Shown: in pieces, positions 1-7,638 of the stretch
Numbering within the stretch: the first letter of the stretch is position 1
How the letters are laid out: every line of letters starts with the position of its first letter
Assembly (NCBI GenBank): GCA_045587445.1
Contig: JAZNCH010000002.1
Location: forward strand, 1 to 64,000
DNA: 64,000 bases
DNA from: RGIG1995 sp045587445
GTDB lineage: Bacteria; Bacillota; Clostridia; Oscillospirales; CAG-272
Direction: 5' to 3'
The notes under the pieces: model-generated
The model's input: only the letters and a program-made list of their open reading frames with translations
What the model was told of the DNA's origin: nothing
Databases searched by the model: none
Made by a program: the position numbers and the translations under genes

Positions 1-432
1 GGGGAAGTTAAGATTGTCAAATGCATAGTATTCACTTGTTATTTCGGGGCCGTGGAATATTTCAAAGCCCATGGAACGAAATGCATCGTTAAGGTCATAA
101 CACATCTGTGTTATGGGGTGAAGTCCACCAACCTGTGGAGCAATACCGGGTAGGGTATAGTCGAAATCGGGGGATATTTCAGATGCTTTGAGCTTAAGTT
201 CCTCTCTCTTACCCTCAATATGCTCGGTGAGAAGATTTTTTACATTATTGACAGCCTTTCCCATTTCGGGACGGAGAGAAACGTCAAGCTTGGGGATTTC
301 CTTAAGAAGCTCCGTTACGGCACCTTGTTTGCCAAGTAATGCACCTTTGATTTCCTGAAGCTCACTTTCGCTCTTTGCAGCGTCAATTTTTGCCGCACCC
401 TCACGCAGCAACGCTTCTAATTTTTCTTTCAT
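1..432 (-). CDS. pheS: Phenylalanyl-tRNA synthetase alpha subunit (N-terminal 144 codons, cut by window edge)
   Basis: Charges tRNA-Phe with phenylalanine as part of the alpha2-beta2 cytoplasmic enzyme. The visible 144 residues hold the N-terminal coiled coil (MKEKLEALLREGAAKI start, then the GKQGAVTELLKEIP segment typical of PheS) and the beginning of the class II catalytic core (GLHPITQ, FEIFHGPEI). The reading frame is still open at base 1, so the rest, and presumably pheT, lies outside. The ATG is preceded by GGAGTG at 444-449. It lies about 320 bases downstream of a T-box terminator on the same strand, so expression should follow the charging of tRNA-Phe. Identification is firm from motif content and the T-box context. 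Confidence 0.95.
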   Translation of the reverse strand, partial: MKEKLEALLREGAAKIDAAKSESELQEIKGALLGKQGAVTELLKEIPKLDVSLRPEMGKAVNNVKNLLTEHIEGKREELKLKASEISPDFDYTLPGIAPQVGGLHPITQMCYDLNDAFRSMGFEIFHGPEITSEYYAFDNLNFP

Positions 433-481
433 TTTTTAATCACTCCAAATTTATATGATATTTTTATTATTATCCTTTTTC

Positions 482-760
482 CTTACTTTCTTTTAAGGAA
501 AGAAAGTAAGCAAAGAAACCTCGAATACTGGGTTTGTACTACCATTTATAGTTTGTAGAGACCCGAGAGGCAAGTTCTTTGCCAAGCTTTCTGCGAAAGA
601 AAGCGGGAAAGAAAGTAGCAAAGAACTTCGAATATCGGGTTTGTGCTGCTATTTTTTATTGGCATATAATTTTTATTTAGTCGCGGAGGGAGTTCCCTCC
701 GCTTTTTAAAGTTTTTGGGGATTCCAAAGGGACTTTTTTCAAAAAGTCCCTTTGGTTATA
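482..760. repeat. Repeat-rich insertion between T-box terminator and pheS
   Basis: This non-coding stretch holds two diverged direct copies of a unit of about 48 bases (500-547 and 609-657; both contain AAAGAAAGTA, CAAAGAA, TCGAATA and GGGTTTGT in the same order). It also holds three inverted repeats: 482-510 (CTTACTTTC arm), 683-702 (GCGGAGGGA arm) and 726-753 (AAAGGGACTTTTT arm). None belongs to a normal T-box or to pheS. It looks like a small repeat element, or nested elements, inserted into the leader. The GATTCCAAAGG string at its edge (719-729) also occurs in the palindrome near 4510. Confidence 0.7.
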
Positions 761-770
761 AATCCAAACA

Positions 771-1044
771 AAAAAGTCTTTCATCCTTTACTGAAAAGGA
801 CGAAAGACGTAAGTTTTCCGTGGTACCACCTTAATTTATGCTAAATAAAGCAAACACTTTACAAGGCAAATAACGGAGCCTTAACACCGTAACAAACTAC
901 TAAAAAAATTCATCTGTTCCACTCAAAAGCGAAATGCTAAAGTAACGCAGACACAAGGTTGCTTACAGCCGAAAGGCAACCCTCTCTGGATATGTCTTGG
1001 TGCGACCCGCCAAACTTCTTCAACGTGTTTATTTATTATAAATA
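771..1044 (-). promoter_or_regulatory. T-box riboswitch leader of pheS
   Basis: On the minus strand the leader carries the 14-15 base T-box AAGGTGGTACCACGG (818-832), which pairs with the free acceptor end of uncharged tRNA. It is followed at once by an intrinsic terminator (771-808; stem GTCTTTC-TCCTTT with complement and a T-run). Upstream are a Stem I-like hairpin (GGTTGCC with GGCAACC-type pairing around 960-985) and other helices. I infer Phe specificity from the downstream pheS; I could not place the specifier codon with certainty (a UUC occurs near 930). The unusual point is the 320 bases between terminator and start codon. Confidence 0.9.
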
Positions 1045-1050
1045 TGAGGC

Positions 1051-1079
1051 ATTATAACACAATTTACCTGAAATTGCAA
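1051..1079 (-). promoter_or_regulatory. Promoter of the pheS T-box leader
   Basis: Minus-strand -35 TTGCAA (1074-1079), a 17-base spacer and a perfect -10 TATAAT (1051-1056). Transcription would begin near 1044, just ahead of the T-box Stem I. The promoter sits immediately after the stop codon of the upstream DUF2156 gene. Confidence 0.8.
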
Positions 1080-1088
1080 GTGTTTTTA

Positions 1089-1979
1089 TCAAAATAATTC
1101 AACAGAGTACATTTGATTGAGGTGGCAGGGATAATATGAAAGCTTAGCTTTCCGCAAGCCCTCTATCCCCAAATCTTCCTCGCGGTTGAGGTATAATTTA
1201 TCTGTCCACGCATATTTCGCAAAGCTGTTGGTAATTTTCGCGTATGAGCCGTCGTAGCTTCTGTCAGCCTTTTCAAAATGTATATCTGCGGTGTTTTCAT
1301 TAATTGAAGAGCCGATAGAGTAGGCAACAAACTTGCCGTCAACGGTAAGCACACCTGCGCGAAGTGTAAGCTCGTCAAAATGTTCTATAGCGCATTTTAT
1401 CGCAAGATATTCGTTTTCGGGGCTGTTTTCTATGGTTTTATAAAGATGCTCGGCACATTTTCTCAAAACGTCAACGTTTTCATTGTTTATATTTATATAT
1501 TCGCAGTTGTACGTTTTATCAAATTTTGCGATATGGTTTCGTTTTGCGTGATATTTTTTACCCGCAAGGGAAGCTAAGTCGTTTTGATTGTAAACGTATT
1601 CGCATTTTCCGTCAAGCAGTTTAACTTTAGCGTCGGGAAATGCTTCGCATATTTTATTTGCAACGCTTTCGGTTAAAGGCAAGAGTCTGATATTATTTTC
1701 GCAAGAGGATATAATAGTGTCAATAGTTTCTTTGTAATTATCGTTTAGCCCTCGGGGAAAATAAAAAATACAATTTCCCTTATCCGAACTCCCTTTGCAG
1801 ACAATATTCCCATTAATAACCGAGTACGAAGTTTTATAAAATTCTTTCCAAAAAAACAAAGAAGCAAAGCCGAACATAGCGATACCCTCGTTATTTTTAC
1901 CGGTATTTTCAAATAGTTCGCGGTCGGAGAGGTCAATTATTTTCCAATTAATCTTGTTTTCGGTGGATGTGGTTAACAT
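1089..1979 (-). CDS. DUF2156 / phosphatidylglycerol lysyltransferase C-terminal-like protein
   Basis: A 296-residue protein resembling the DUF2156 group, whose members share the GNAT-like fold of the C-terminal half of MprF (aminoacyl-phosphatidylglycerol synthase) and FemX-type transferases. Visible landmarks are the first-half FASLFFWKEFY segment, the YHAKRNHIAKF stretch that is characteristic of the family, and the C-terminal NREEDLGIEGLRKAKLSY block. There are no membrane segments, unlike full MprF, so it is probably a soluble enzyme; the substrate cannot be told from sequence. RBS AAGGA lies ahead of the ATG, with a TATAAT at 2012-2017. It points the same way as pheS but has its own promoter region. 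Confidence 0.8.
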   Translation of the reverse strand: MLTTSTENKINWKIIDLSDRELFENTGKNNEGIAMFGFASLFFWKEFYKTSYSVINGNIVCKGSSDKGNCIFYFPRGLNDNYKETIDTIISSCENNIRLLPLTESVANKICEAFPDAKVKLLDGKCEYVYNQNDLASLAGKKYHAKRNHIAKFDKTYNCEYININNENVDVLRKCAEHLYKTIENSPENEYLAIKCAIEHFDELTLRAGVLTVDGKFVAYSIGSSINENTADIHFEKADRSYDGSYAKITNSFAKYAWTDKLYLNREEDLGIEGLRKAKLSYYPCHLNQMYSVELF

Positions 1980-2090
1980 AAAACCGTCCTTTTTGCAAAA
2001 AAATCTGCTATATTATACACTAAAACACATAACAATTGAATGGCATTCAAAAAAAATTAACATTTTTTTGGAAAAAATCTTGGATTACTC

Positions 2091-2119
2091 TTGAAAAATC
2101 AAAATACATGTGTTATAAT
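2091..2119 (+). promoter_or_regulatory. Promoter of rpmE
   Basis: TTGAAA (2091-2096), a 17-base spacer and TATAAT (2114-2119), about 40 bases ahead of the rpmE start. This is a near-consensus housekeeping promoter. Confidence 0.8.
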
Positions 2120-2158
2120 ACAATGCAATATGTAAAAAACTGAAAAGAGGTAAGTGCA

Positions 2159-2362
2159 ATGAAGACAGCTATTCAGCCGGATTATAAAGAATCAACAATC
2201 AGATGTGCATGCGGCGCAGAGGTTAAGACTCGTTCGACAAAGGGCGATATGCGTGTTGAAATTTGCTCAAAGTGCCACCCCTTCTTTACGGGCAAGCAGA
2301 AGTTCGTAGATGCAGGCGGCCGTGTTGACAAGTTCAAACAGCGCTTGAACAAGGCAAAATAA
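2159..2362 (+). CDS. rpmE: 50S ribosomal protein L31 (zinc-binding type)
   Basis: Ribosomal protein L31, a bridge protein of the large subunit. At 67 residues it has the family's usual length. Four cysteines (C16, C18, C36, C39) show the zinc-binding C+ form, and the ICSKCHPFFTGKQKFVD block is diagnostic. GAGG precedes the ATG, a strong promoter lies upstream and an intrinsic terminator follows, so it is monocistronic. In Bacilli the zinc-bearing form is replaced by a zinc-free paralogue when zinc is short; no paralogue is seen here. Confidence 0.97.
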   Translation: MKTAIQPDYKESTIRCACGAEVKTRSTKGDMRVEICSKCHPFFTGKQKFVDAGGRVDKFKQRLNKAK

Positions 2363-2381
2363 TTGACCTTGGACTAACAAC

Positions 2382-2417
2382 GGGTAAGATGTATTTTTCG
2401 CACATCTTGCCCTTTTT
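2382..2417 (+). terminator. Terminator of rpmE
   Basis: Inverted repeat GGGTAAGATGT / ACATCTTGCCC followed by TTTTTG, directly behind rpmE. Confidence 0.9.
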
Positions 2418-2460
2418 GTTTTCTTACCGTATTTATACATTGAATTGAGGTTAGAGATAT

Positions 2461-3762
2461 ATGCCTGAGCTTAATATATTTAACGATACGCAGGATAAAG
2501 AAATAACGAAAGCCGTGCTTGTCAGTGCCGTATTTAGAGGCGACGACAGAGACGATGCCGAGGTTTCACTCGACGAGCTTGAAAGACTGCTTGAAACTGC
2601 GGGCGGCGAATGTGTCGCAAGAATGACACAGCTTAAAACCGCACCCGACCCGGGAACTTATATTGGAAGCGGTAAAATAAAGGAATTGGCAGAGCTTTGC
2701 AAAAATAACGATGCTACGCTCGTTGTATTTGATACCGAACTGTCTCCTTCGCAGATACGTAATATAGAAAAAGAAGTAAACGACGAAGACAGCGATATAT
2801 TTGTTATGGACAGAAGTATGCTTATTCTCGATATATTTGCACTCCACGCAAAGACAGGCGAGGGTAAACTACAAGTTGAACTTGCGCTTTTGAAATATAC
2901 GACACCGCGACTTACGGGTAAAGGCTTACAGCTCTCACGTCAGGGAGGCGGTATCGGTACGCGAGGCCCCGGTGAATCCAAGCTTGAAAGCGACAGACGT
3001 CATATAAAACGCCGTATGGACGCTCTTGAAGACGAGCTTGAACTACTTGAAAAAAACAGAATAGTTCAGCGTAAACAGAGAGATAAATCGGGACTTTTTA
3101 AGATTGCTATTGCGGGATATACAAACGCAGGCAAGAGTACGTTTTTGAATTATTTGACGGGGGCGGGGATACTTGCCGAAAATAAGCTTTTCGCAACCCT
3201 TGACCCGACAACGAGAAAATATGAACTTCCGTCGGGAAATGAAATACTTCTTACCGACACCGTTGGTTTTATCAGAAACCTCCCCCACCACCTTATAAAA
3301 GCGTTTCGCTCGACGTTGGAAGAGGTTGTTTATTCCGATGCCGTGCTTGTAATGATAGACGCGTCAGAGCCCGAGTGCGATAATCAGCTTGCAGTAACCG
3401 AGGGACTGCTTGAAGACCTCGGAGCTGTGGGTAAACCCATTCTTTACGTTTATAATAAATGCGACGTTGAGACGGATATAATGCCAAAGGTTAAGCAAGA
3501 CGGCGGAGAAAATAACGTTTTCTTTATATCCGCAAGAACAGGCGAGGGTATTGATTCACTTATAGAAAGAATAGAATCGCTTGTTAACGAGGGTAAGACA
3601 GAAGAGACGTTTTTGTTTCCCCACAACGAGCAGTCTATGGTCAACGTGCTTTATAAAAACGCCGTTATACACGATACGGAATATCTATCTGAGGGCGTTA
3701 GATTTAAAGCAACAGTTGATTCAAAGACGAAGGGAATGCTTTCAAAATATCTTGTAAAGTGA
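2461..3762 (+). CDS. hflX: GTPase HflX
   Basis: Ribosome-associated GTPase that splits stalled 70S ribosomes in stress. The 433 residues show the N-terminal HflX domain (about 20-130; TYIGSGKIKEL), the glycine-rich GGGIGTRGPGESKLE linker with its helical arm, and a G domain: G1 GYTNAGKS, G3 DTVGF, G4 NKCD and G5 SA. A short C-terminal domain ends the protein. Length and order match the family. The next gene follows after 9 bases, so the two are probably co-transcribed. Confidence 0.96.
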   Translation: MPELNIFNDTQDKEITKAVLVSAVFRGDDRDDAEVSLDELERLLETAGGECVARMTQLKTAPDPGTYIGSGKIKELAELCKNNDATLVVFDTELSPSQIRNIEKEVNDEDSDIFVMDRSMLILDIFALHAKTGEGKLQVELALLKYTTPRLTGKGLQLSRQGGGIGTRGPGESKLESDRRHIKRRMDALEDELELLEKNRIVQRKQRDKSGLFKIAIAGYTNAGKSTFLNYLTGAGILAENKLFATLDPTTRKYELPSGNEILLTDTVGFIRNLPHHLIKAFRSTLEEVVYSDAVLVMIDASEPECDNQLAVTEGLLEDLGAVGKPILYVYNKCDVETDIMPKVKQDGGENNVFFISARTGEGIDSLIERIESLVNEGKTEETFLFPHNEQSMVNVLYKNAVIHDTEYLSEGVRFKATVDSKTKGMLSKYLVK

Positions 3763-3771
3763 GTTTGACTT

Positions 3772-4419
3772 ATGAAAGATAACAAAACAGTCGAGGGCGG
3801 AAAGCTATATACGACGTTAGGCGGCGAAGGCTTTTTTGAAATAACTATTGATAAATCGGTGTTTTACGGTTATGCGAGAAGAGTAACCGAAGAAAAGGAC
3901 GCTGTGGAGTTTATTAATCAGATAAAGAAGAAGCACTCCGATGCCAGACATAATGTTTACGCATACGTATTAAAGGATACGAATACTACCCGATACAGCG
4001 ACGACGGCGAGCCTGCGGGAACTGCGGGTATGCCGGTGCTTGACGTTATAAGGAAGACAGGCTTTACCGATGCAGTTATTGTTGTAACCCGATATTTTGG
4101 CGGTATATTGCTTGGTAAAGGAGGACTTGTAAGAGCATATACGGCGGCAGCAAAGGGGGCAGCCGAAGACGCTCAGATAATAACGTATACGGATTATACG
4201 GAGTTCGAGGTGGAATGTCCTTATGCAGACCACGAGAAGATACGTTATGAATGTCAGTTTTTTGACATTATAGAGGACGGCATTGACTATAGTGATACAG
4301 TGAAATTTAAATTGGCTATAAAGACACCTTCGTTTGAAGCGTTTAACCTGAAGCTATCCGAGATAAGCGCAGGTAGACTTTGCGCCAAAAAGACAGGCGA
4401 ACGTTTTGATAAGCTATGA
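3772..4419 (+). CDS. YigZ/IMPACT family protein
   Basis: A 215-residue member of the YigZ/YvyE family related to eukaryotic IMPACT, of uncertain biochemical role (linked to translation control and sometimes to peptidase-like folds). The hallmark SDDGEPAGTAGMP and VVTRYFGGILLGKGGLVRAY blocks lie at about 80-130, and a ferredoxin-like C-terminal domain (about 145-210) follows. It sits 9 bases after hflX and shares its terminator. Both genes have ribosome-linked relatives, which is suggestive but no more. Confidence 0.92.
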   Translation: MKDNKTVEGGKLYTTLGGEGFFEITIDKSVFYGYARRVTEEKDAVEFINQIKKKHSDARHNVYAYVLKDTNTTRYSDDGEPAGTAGMPVLDVIRKTGFTDAVIVVTRYFGGILLGKGGLVRAYTAAAKGAAEDAQIITYTDYTEFEVECPYADHEKIRYECQFFDIIEDGIDYSDTVKFKLAIKTPSFEAFNLKLSEISAGRLCAKKTGERFDKL

Positions 4420-4425
4420 TTTTTG

Positions 4426-4463
4426 GGCTATTGTTTGAATACCGAACAATAGCCTTGTTTTTT
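4426..4463 (+). terminator. Terminator of the hflX-yigZ unit
   Basis: Inverted repeat GGCTATTGTT / AACAATAGCC with a T-rich tail, starting 7 bases after the yigZ stop. Confidence 0.9.
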
Positions 4464-4474
4464 ATCAAACAAAA

Positions 4475-4627
4475 CCTCTATATACATATTACAACATTGC
4501 ACAGACCAAAGGAAGATTCCAAAGGTGATAGCATCTTTGATAGTATTTTAAAAAAATACTATCAAAGGTATTGCCCCCTTTGGAATTCCCCTTTAGTTTG
4601 TGCAGAGTTGTAATAAATACATAGAGG
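4475..4627. repeat. Imperfect palindromic element of about 150 bp (MITE-like)
   Basis: The two halves of this stretch are reverse complements over nearly the whole length. Outer arms CCTCTATATACAT and CCTCTATGTATTT come first, then ATTACAAC with GCACA, then GATTCCAAAGG against AATTCCAAAGG, and an exact inner stem of CTTTGATAGTATTTT around a short A-run loop. It lies between a terminator and dgt and encodes no plausible protein. The structure suggests a non-autonomous mobile repeat or a large RNA hairpin of the palindromic-unit type. The rest of the gap (4628-4817) holds a lone terminator-like hairpin and the dgt leader. Confidence 0.75.
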
Positions 4628-4723
4628 TGATATATTGCACAAATTAGAAAAGTTTAATCTTTCATTTTTTTGCAGTTGTTTCTCCTACAAAAAACCGCAT
4701 TTTTTGAGCAAATATATGCAAAA

Positions 4724-4757
4724 CCCTCTTTATTTTCAGAAAAAGAGGAGTTTTTTA
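4724..4757 (+). terminator. Orphan terminator-like hairpin upstream of dgt
   Basis: CCCTCTTT / AAAAAGAGG with TTTTTT downstream. No gene ends here: the last stop codon is 300 bases back and that gene has its own terminator. It could end a short RNA made from the palindromic element, or act as an attenuator. Confidence 0.55.
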
Positions 4758-4817
4758 TTTTTTTGCGTATATTATATATACAAACTTGGTTTATAATATG
4801 CTGAGGTGAAATATTTT

Positions 4818-5819
4818 ATGGAAAATATTCGTGAATATATGTATGCACGAGAAAAGGTTACTTTGTCGGAATTCGCTTTTTTAACAGAGAACACAAGAGG
4901 TAGAGAAGTACCCATTCCCCCCTGCCCCATTCGTACCGAATTCGGACGAGACCGAGACAGAATAACCCACAGCAAAGCTTTCCGCCGTCTTATGCATAAG
5001 ACACAAGTGTTTTTAGGTCCCGAAGACGACCACTACAGAACAAGAATGTCGCATACACTTGAAGTTACGCAAATTGCGCGTACAATAGCAAGAGCGTTGC
5101 GTTTAAATGAAGACTTAACCGAAGCTATTGCCTTAGGACACGACTTGGGGCACACGCCTTTCGGACATGCAGGCGAAAGAGTCCTGCAAAAATGCTATTC
5201 CCCCGATTTCTCTCACTACAAACAGAGCTTACGCGTCGTTGAAAAGCTTGAAAACGACGGACTCGGTCTTAATTTAACGTGGGAAGTACGCGACGGTATC
5301 GTAAACCACACAGGCGACCACGTCGCATCAACACTTGAGGGTGTTATAGTTAAATTTGCCGACAGAATAGCTTATATAAACCACGATATTGACGATGCCG
5401 AAAGGGCAAAAATACTTACCGAAGAAGATATTCCCTCAGAACTTCGCGAAATACTCGGCACAAACAGCAGCGCAAGAATAGCGCGTATGGTCGAAGCCAT
5501 TGTTCACAGCAGTGAGGGCAAAAGCACAATCACTATGGAAACTACTGTACAAGATGCGACAAACAAGCTTCGCAAATTCCTTTTTGATGCCGTTTATACT
5601 AACCCGAAAGCAAAGGGCGAAGAATCAAAGGTCGAGGCAATGCTGGAAAAAATGTACGAGCATTTTGTAAAACACCCGGAAGAACTCGGCGACGAGCTAA
5701 AAAAGAATATTGAACTTGAGGGTGTTGAAAGAGTCGTATGCGACTATATTGCCGGTATGACTGACAGATACGCGCTTAACAAATACAAAGACATATTTTT
5801 ACCGAAAATGTGGAAATGA
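4818..5819 (+). CDS. dgt: dGTP triphosphohydrolase-like HD domain protein
   Basis: Deoxynucleoside triphosphate triphosphohydrolase of the short (333 residue) Dgt type, cutting dNTPs to the nucleoside and triphosphate. Visible are the N-terminal RTEFGRDRDRITHSKAFRRL block, the HD metal site (His in SHTLEV, HD in ALGHDLGHTPFGHAGE) and a downstream DRIAYINHDIDDA motif. A GTG at 4806 would lengthen it by four residues, but the RBS GAGGTGA at 4803-4809 fits only the ATG at 4818. It heads a dgt-dnaG-rpoD cluster, a common Firmicute order. Confidence 0.93.
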   Translation: MENIREYMYAREKVTLSEFAFLTENTRGREVPIPPCPIRTEFGRDRDRITHSKAFRRLMHKTQVFLGPEDDHYRTRMSHTLEVTQIARTIARALRLNEDLTEAIALGHDLGHTPFGHAGERVLQKCYSPDFSHYKQSLRVVEKLENDGLGLNLTWEVRDGIVNHTGDHVASTLEGVIVKFADRIAYINHDIDDAERAKILTEEDIPSELREILGTNSSARIARMVEAIVHSSEGKSTITMETTVQDATNKLRKFLFDAVYTNPKAKGEESKVEAMLEKMYEHFVKHPEELGDELKKNIELEGVERVVCDYIAGMTDRYALNKYKDIFLPKMWK

Positions 5820-5859
5820 ATTTTAATTTTTACCAACAACTAAAAAAGGAGGGGAGAAT

Positions 5860-7611
5860 ATGGCAATGAGAATACCGCCCGCAGTTATCGAAGAGATAAA
5901 ATTCAGAAACGATATTGAGTCGGTCGTATCATCTTACGTTAACTTAAAGCCCGCAGGCTCAAACCTAATAGGACTTTGCCCTTTTCACAGCGAAAAGACT
6001 CCCTCTTTTACAGTTTTTAAAAATACGCAGACCTGTTATTGCTTCGGTTGCGGCTCGGGCGGCGACGTAGTTACTTTCATTATGAAAATGGAAAATCTTG
6101 ATTACGTAAGTGCTTTAGAGTTTTTGGCAAAACGAGTGGGCTTAACCATACCGCAAGACCCCGTTGACGAGCAAAGACAGATACGCTCAACGAGAATACT
6201 CGAGATGAATAAGGTTGCCGCAAAATTTTTCCACGCTTCTCTTTTATCCCCAGACGGCAAAGAAGCTTTGGAATATTTGCAAAAAAGAAAGTTTTCCCCC
6301 GGTCTTATAAAGCATTTTGGTTTGGGATATTCCCCCAACAGCTTTAACGCATTGATGAACCACTTAAAGCAAAACGGATTTACAGAAAAAGAAATGGTCT
6401 CAGGCTTTTTATGCGGCATAAGCAAAAAGACGGGAAAACCTTTTGATTTATTCAGAAACAGAGTTATTATACCGATAATAGACACAAAGGGTAACGTTAT
6501 TGCATTCGGCGGACGAGTTCTTGACGATTCGTTACCGAAATATCTTAACTCAAGCGACACCCCTGTTTTTAAGAAATCGAAGAATCTTTTCGCGTTGAAT
6601 TATGCAAGAAAAGAATGCTCGGACAGAATAATACTCTGCGAGGGATATATGGACGTTATAGCCCTTCACGGAGCAGGTTTTACAAACGCAGTTGCAACAC
6701 TCGGAACTGCCATAACTCCCGAACAGGCTCGTATTATGGAACGGTATACAAAAAGCGTTGTAATAGCTTACGACAGCGACGAAGCAGGACAGCGTGCGGC
6801 AGATAAAGCATTTAAGCTGCTTGGAGAAGTAGGACTTGACGTAAAAATTCTAAAAATGAACGGTGCTAAAGACCCCGACGAATTTATAAAGAAATTCGGC
6901 CCCGAAAGATTTCGCCGTTTACTTGACGAAAGCAAGACTCATTTCGATTATAAATTTGATGCTATTCTTGCAAAATACGACGTTACGCAAACTCCCGAGA
7001 AGCTGAAAGCAGTAAACGACATTACAGAAATCATATCCAAAGTAAGCTCTGCGGTTGAAAGAGAAGTTTATATCGGCAAGGTTGCTGAAAAATTAGAAAT
7101 TGCAAAGGATAATCTTAAATACGACATTGACAGAAAGATAAAAAAACAGACAAGAGAACGCCAAAAAGACGAAAGTCGCAAAGTAATGCTGAACACTGCA
7201 GGTTTTGGAGACAGGATAAATCCCGATTATGCTAAAAACGTTCGCGCGGCAGCTGCCGAAGAATCAATTATAAGCATTATACTTACTTACCCCGAGCTTT
7301 TGAAAAAGGTTCAGGACGGTACGTACGACTTGCGTGCCGAGGATTTCTTTACCCAATTCGGAAAGAAGATATTTGAAAAGGCGATGGAACTGTACGAAGA
7401 ATCGACGTCTTTCGATTACGGTATGTTAGGCAGTGAATTTACCGCCGACGAAATGGGAAGAATAACGGCAATAGTTTTGAAAAGAAACAATTTATCTCAA
7501 AACGGCGAAAAAGAGCTTGTGGACTGTATCGACGTCTTGAAAAAAGAGAAAAACAAACAGTCAGCAAGTCTTGCAGACATTATTAATGCCAAAAGAAATG
7601 AAAATAAATAA
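5860..7611 (+). CDS. dnaG: DNA primase
   Basis: Makes RNA primers at the replication fork with DnaB. The 583-residue protein has the CHC2 zinc ribbon (C40, H43, C61, C64 in LCPFHSEKTPSF...CFGCGSGGD), the catalytic core with the TOPRIM motif EGYMDVIALH (about 260-275) and its DSDEAGQRAA acidic motif, and a C-terminal helicase-interaction region. RBS AGGAGGGGAG precedes the ATG; a second ATG two codons on is also possible. It lies 40 bases after dgt and 27 before rpoD, the old macromolecular-synthesis arrangement of dnaG-rpoD. Confidence 0.97.
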   Translation: MAMRIPPAVIEEIKFRNDIESVVSSYVNLKPAGSNLIGLCPFHSEKTPSFTVFKNTQTCYCFGCGSGGDVVTFIMKMENLDYVSALEFLAKRVGLTIPQDPVDEQRQIRSTRILEMNKVAAKFFHASLLSPDGKEALEYLQKRKFSPGLIKHFGLGYSPNSFNALMNHLKQNGFTEKEMVSGFLCGISKKTGKPFDLFRNRVIIPIIDTKGNVIAFGGRVLDDSLPKYLNSSDTPVFKKSKNLFALNYARKECSDRIILCEGYMDVIALHGAGFTNAVATLGTAITPEQARIMERYTKSVVIAYDSDEAGQRAADKAFKLLGEVGLDVKILKMNGAKDPDEFIKKFGPERFRRLLDESKTHFDYKFDAILAKYDVTQTPEKLKAVNDITEIISKVSSAVEREVYIGKVAEKLEIAKDNLKYDIDRKIKKQTRERQKDESRKVMLNTAGFGDRINPDYAKNVRAAAAEESIISIILTYPELLKKVQDGTYDLRAEDFFTQFGKKIFEKAMELYEESTSFDYGMLGSEFTADEMGRITAIVLKRNNLSQNGEKELVDCIDVLKKEKNKQSASLADIINAKRNENK

Positions 7612-7638
7612 AAAATCACATAGATAGGAGAAAAAATC

